Source: Burkholderiales bacterium (GTDB taxonomy: Bacteria > Pseudomonadota > Gammaproteobacteria > Burkholderiales > Burkholderiaceae). Taken from it: DNA of 7,420 bases. Below, one piece after another: positions 6,111 through 7,420 of this stretch. The notes below the pieces were generated by a model. It did no database searches. It was not told the origin of the DNA and worked only from the letters and a program-made list of their open reading frames with translations. Position 1 is the first letter of the stretch, and every line of letters begins with the position of its first letter. Location of the stretch: the NCBI GenBank assembly GCA_947447845.1, contig CANFNO010000126.1, forward strand, positions 1 to 7,420. The letters are read 5' to 3'. Made by a program: the position numbers and the translations under genes.

Positions 6111-6898
6111 ACGTTGAACTCCTGACCGGCGCGCAGCCAGTGAATATCGTGGGTAACGTGGGCACCGAACGGCTGTGTCTGATCAAAGAGCTGAATCTCA
6201 GACATGATCATTTCCGTTTCCGCCGGCTTGGTGTGCGTGATGTAGATGGGATAGCGCAGGTCCCTGGAGATGTTATCGAGCTCCTGCGCCAGCGATTCCG
6301 GCGACAAATGCAGGCTGCGGCGCGCCAGGTCTTTTTCCCGATTGCTAAACGCCGTCTCAATTACCAGCATGGCCACGTTGAGCTGATTGACGCGCTCCCA
6401 AAAAGCCGGGTTTCGCTCCGTATCGCCGCTAAAGACCCAGCAGCCGTTGCCTGCAGTGATCGCAAATCCGGCAGCCGGCACGGTGTGCACAGCCGGCAAG
6501 ACTTCCACCACCTTGTTGCGAAACTCCAGAGTTTGTCCCGTCTTGATTTCGTGAAAGGCGATGAAGGGCTGCTCGACCGAGGGAATACGGGTGAAATCAG
6601 GCCAGATTACATCGTTGAAGATGTGGGTTTTCAGGGCGGCAATGGTGCCGGCCAGTGCGTAAATGTTCAACGGCTTCTGGCGCTGTGACGCCACCGAGTC
6701 CACCATCAACGGCAGTGCGGCCACGTGGTCCAGGTGGGAATGGGTCAACAAAACGCTGTCCACAGCCCGCATTTCGTCCAGCGTCAGATCACCCACGCCG
6801 GTGCCGGCATCCACCAGCACGTCGTTGTCGATCAGGAACGACGTGGTTCTGCAGTCTTTGGCGATGGCGCCGGAGCAACCTAGTACACGAACTTTCAC
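6107..6898 (-). CDS. Metallo-beta-lactamase-fold protein, likely class II 3',5'-cyclic-nucleotide phosphodiesterase
   Basis: A 263-residue metallo-hydrolase. The N-terminus (VKVRVLGCSGAI) is the first beta strand of the fold. LTHSHLDH at about residues 51-58 is the HxHxDH metal motif; H138, D159 (in SGDT) and H222 (in ITHTKP) fit the remaining metal ligands. The NIYAL...AALKTHIFNDVIWPDF region after the metal motif resembles class II cyclic-nucleotide phosphodiesterases, which open cAMP or cGMP to the 5'-monophosphate. The adjacent upstream cyclase supports this over a tRNase Z- or lactonase-like role. GTG at 6898 is chosen because GAGG at 6907-6910 lies 8 nt upstream and the protein then begins at the first strand; ATG 6937 (276 aa) or TTG 6952 (281 aa) would overlap the cyclase end. 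It follows the cyclase by 10 nt and overlaps the ATPase start by 4 nt, implying translational coupling. No signal peptide is seen, so it should be cytoplasmic. Confidence 0.88.
   Translation of the reverse strand: MKVRVLGCSGAIAKDCRTTSFLIDNDVLVDAGTGVGDLTLDEMRAVDSVLLTHSHLDHVAALPLMVDSVASQRQKPLNIYALAGTIAALKTHIFNDVIWPDFTRIPSVEQPFIAFHEIKTGQTLEFRNKVVEVLPAVHTVPAAGFAITAGNGCWVFSGDTERNPAFWERVNQLNVAMLVIETAFSNREKDLARRSLHLSPESLAQELDNISRDLRYPIYITHTKPAETEMIMSEIQLFDQTQPFGAHVTHDIHWLRAGQEFNV
6119..6123 (-). promoter_or_regulatory. Ribosome binding site of the GAF-ATPase gene
   Basis: AGGAG on the minus strand lies inside the last codons of the phosphodiesterase gene, 8 nt before ATG 6110. Together with the ATGA stop/start overlap it fixes the ATPase start and supports coupled translation. 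Confidence 0.8.
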
Positions 6899-6906
6899 AA
6901 CGGGCG

Positions 6907-6910
6907 CCTC
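6907..6910 (-). promoter_or_regulatory. Ribosome binding site deciding the phosphodiesterase start
   Basis: GAGG on the minus strand overlaps the TGA stop of the cyclase (6909-6911) and sits 8 nt before GTG 6898. The alternative upstream starts at 6937 and 6952 were not chosen because they would overlap the cyclase and add residues before the first beta strand. Confidence 0.6.
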
Positions 6911-7420
6911 ATTTGGTTTCGAAATTGGTGGCGCCATCCCACTCGGGATCAAACGGCAGCAATCTCATGGAGGCTACCCGTTCCGCGTACAACTGGTACA
7001 GGTATTTTTTGGCGTTCATGCGCATTAAGTTGATCAGGAGCACATCTGCCTGGTCCCAATTCTGGGTCCGATAGGCTTTTAGAAAGCTGCCCCAGGTCTT
7101 GAGTTCGGTGGCGGCTTCTTCGCTCAGCCGGTTGGCGGGAGCCATGGGCCAGAATATAGCAACTGCCAATTCCTTGCCCTTCACGCGAACCCGGTCCAAT
7201 TCCTGCCACGCAAAGTCGGGCGCCAGTTTGCGCGTGGACTCGCTGACAACAATGTCCACTCCATAGGCCTTGGAAAGCCCTTCCAGCCTGGAGCCCAGGT
7301 TTACTGAATCCCCGATCACCGTGTAGGCCCGGCGGATATTGGAGCCCATATCCCCCACGCACATGGTGCCGGTGTTCAGGCCAATGCCGATACCGATTTC
7401 CGGCAGATTTTTAGCCCTGT
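6909..7420 (-). CDS. Class III adenylate/guanylate cyclase, partial (N-terminus beyond right edge)
   Basis: The frame is open to the right edge; the last 169 residues are visible. They hold the second half of a class III nucleotide cyclase domain: [18 protein letters not shown], then [21 protein letters not shown]40 and R44 (counted from the first visible residue) are the transition-state Asn and Arg. T33, where mammalian-type enzymes have the adenine-selecting Asp, marks a class IIIb-type enzyme, most of which make cAMP. After the domain comes a helical tail (about residues 95-169) ending in a [19 protein letters not shown] segment, often seen in CHASE2-type membrane cyclases; the sensor part would lie outside the window. 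Metal-binding aspartates are also outside, so activity cannot be confirmed. It is the first visible gene of the operon, 10 nt before the phosphodiesterase. Guanylate cyclase activity is a less likely alternative. Confidence 0.92.
   Translation of the reverse strand, partial: RAKNLPEIGIGIGLNTGTMCVGDMGSNIRRAYTVIGDSVNLGSRLEGLSKAYGVDIVVSESTRKLAPDFAWQELDRVRVKGKELAVAIFWPMAPANRLSEEAATELKTWGSFLKAYRTQNWDQADVLLINLMRMNAKKYLYQLYAERVASMRLLPFDPEWDGATNFETK

Noticed and set aside
1..7420. CRISPR arrays, tRNA or rRNA genes, insertion sequences
   Set aside because: No regularly spaced repeats of suitable length, no cloverleaf or rRNA signatures, and no transposase-like frames or terminal inverted repeats were seen.

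Overview
The window looks like chromosomal DNA of a betaproteobacterium, probably a Comamonadaceae member of the Rhodoferax/Polaromonas type. This is inferred from protein style and gene neighbourhood only; no database was searched. Seven genes are supported: six on the minus strand and one on the plus strand. Nearly everything points to type IV pili, pilin glycosylation and cyclic-nucleotide signalling.

Left part (1-1931). A truncated minus-strand gene at the left edge encodes a PglL/Wzy-like O-oligosaccharyltransferase. It lies downstream of a complete type IV pilin gene (752-1207), and a strong hairpin terminator (678-710) separates the two. The pilin gene is preceded by a good sigma-54 (-24/-12) promoter at 1264-1279. 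Upstream of that is a short palindrome, and then three copies of TTTGCGTG placed where a PilR-type enhancer-binding protein would be expected to bind. Divergent from the pilin, on the plus strand, is a small Sel1-repeat protein gene (1461-1931).

Middle (1964-3562). A polytopic membrane protein with an early Asp-Asp motif, a TMTC-like GT-C architecture and C-terminal TPRs is probably a glycosyltransferase. It is a candidate second pilin-glycosylation enzyme. Its gene converges on the Sel1 gene with only 32 bp between them.

Right part (3687-7420). Three minus-strand genes form a tight operon, transcribed right to left: a class III (IIIb-type) adenylate cyclase (5' end outside the window); a metallo-beta-lactamase-fold protein resembling class II cyclic-nucleotide phosphodiesterases; and an 807-residue GspE/PilB-family ATPase with an N-terminal GAF domain. 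Gaps are 10 nt and a 4-nt ATGA overlap, with a candidate terminator after the ATPase. The GAF domain carries a partial version of the NK...F...DE signature of cyclic-nucleotide-binding GAF domains, while the MshEN-like region lacks the usual c-di-GMP motif. The operon therefore reads as a possible self-contained circuit: make cAMP, degrade cAMP, and sense it on a pilus or secretion motor. This circuit is the most interesting hypothesis in the window. The gene families are secure, but the functional link is inference.
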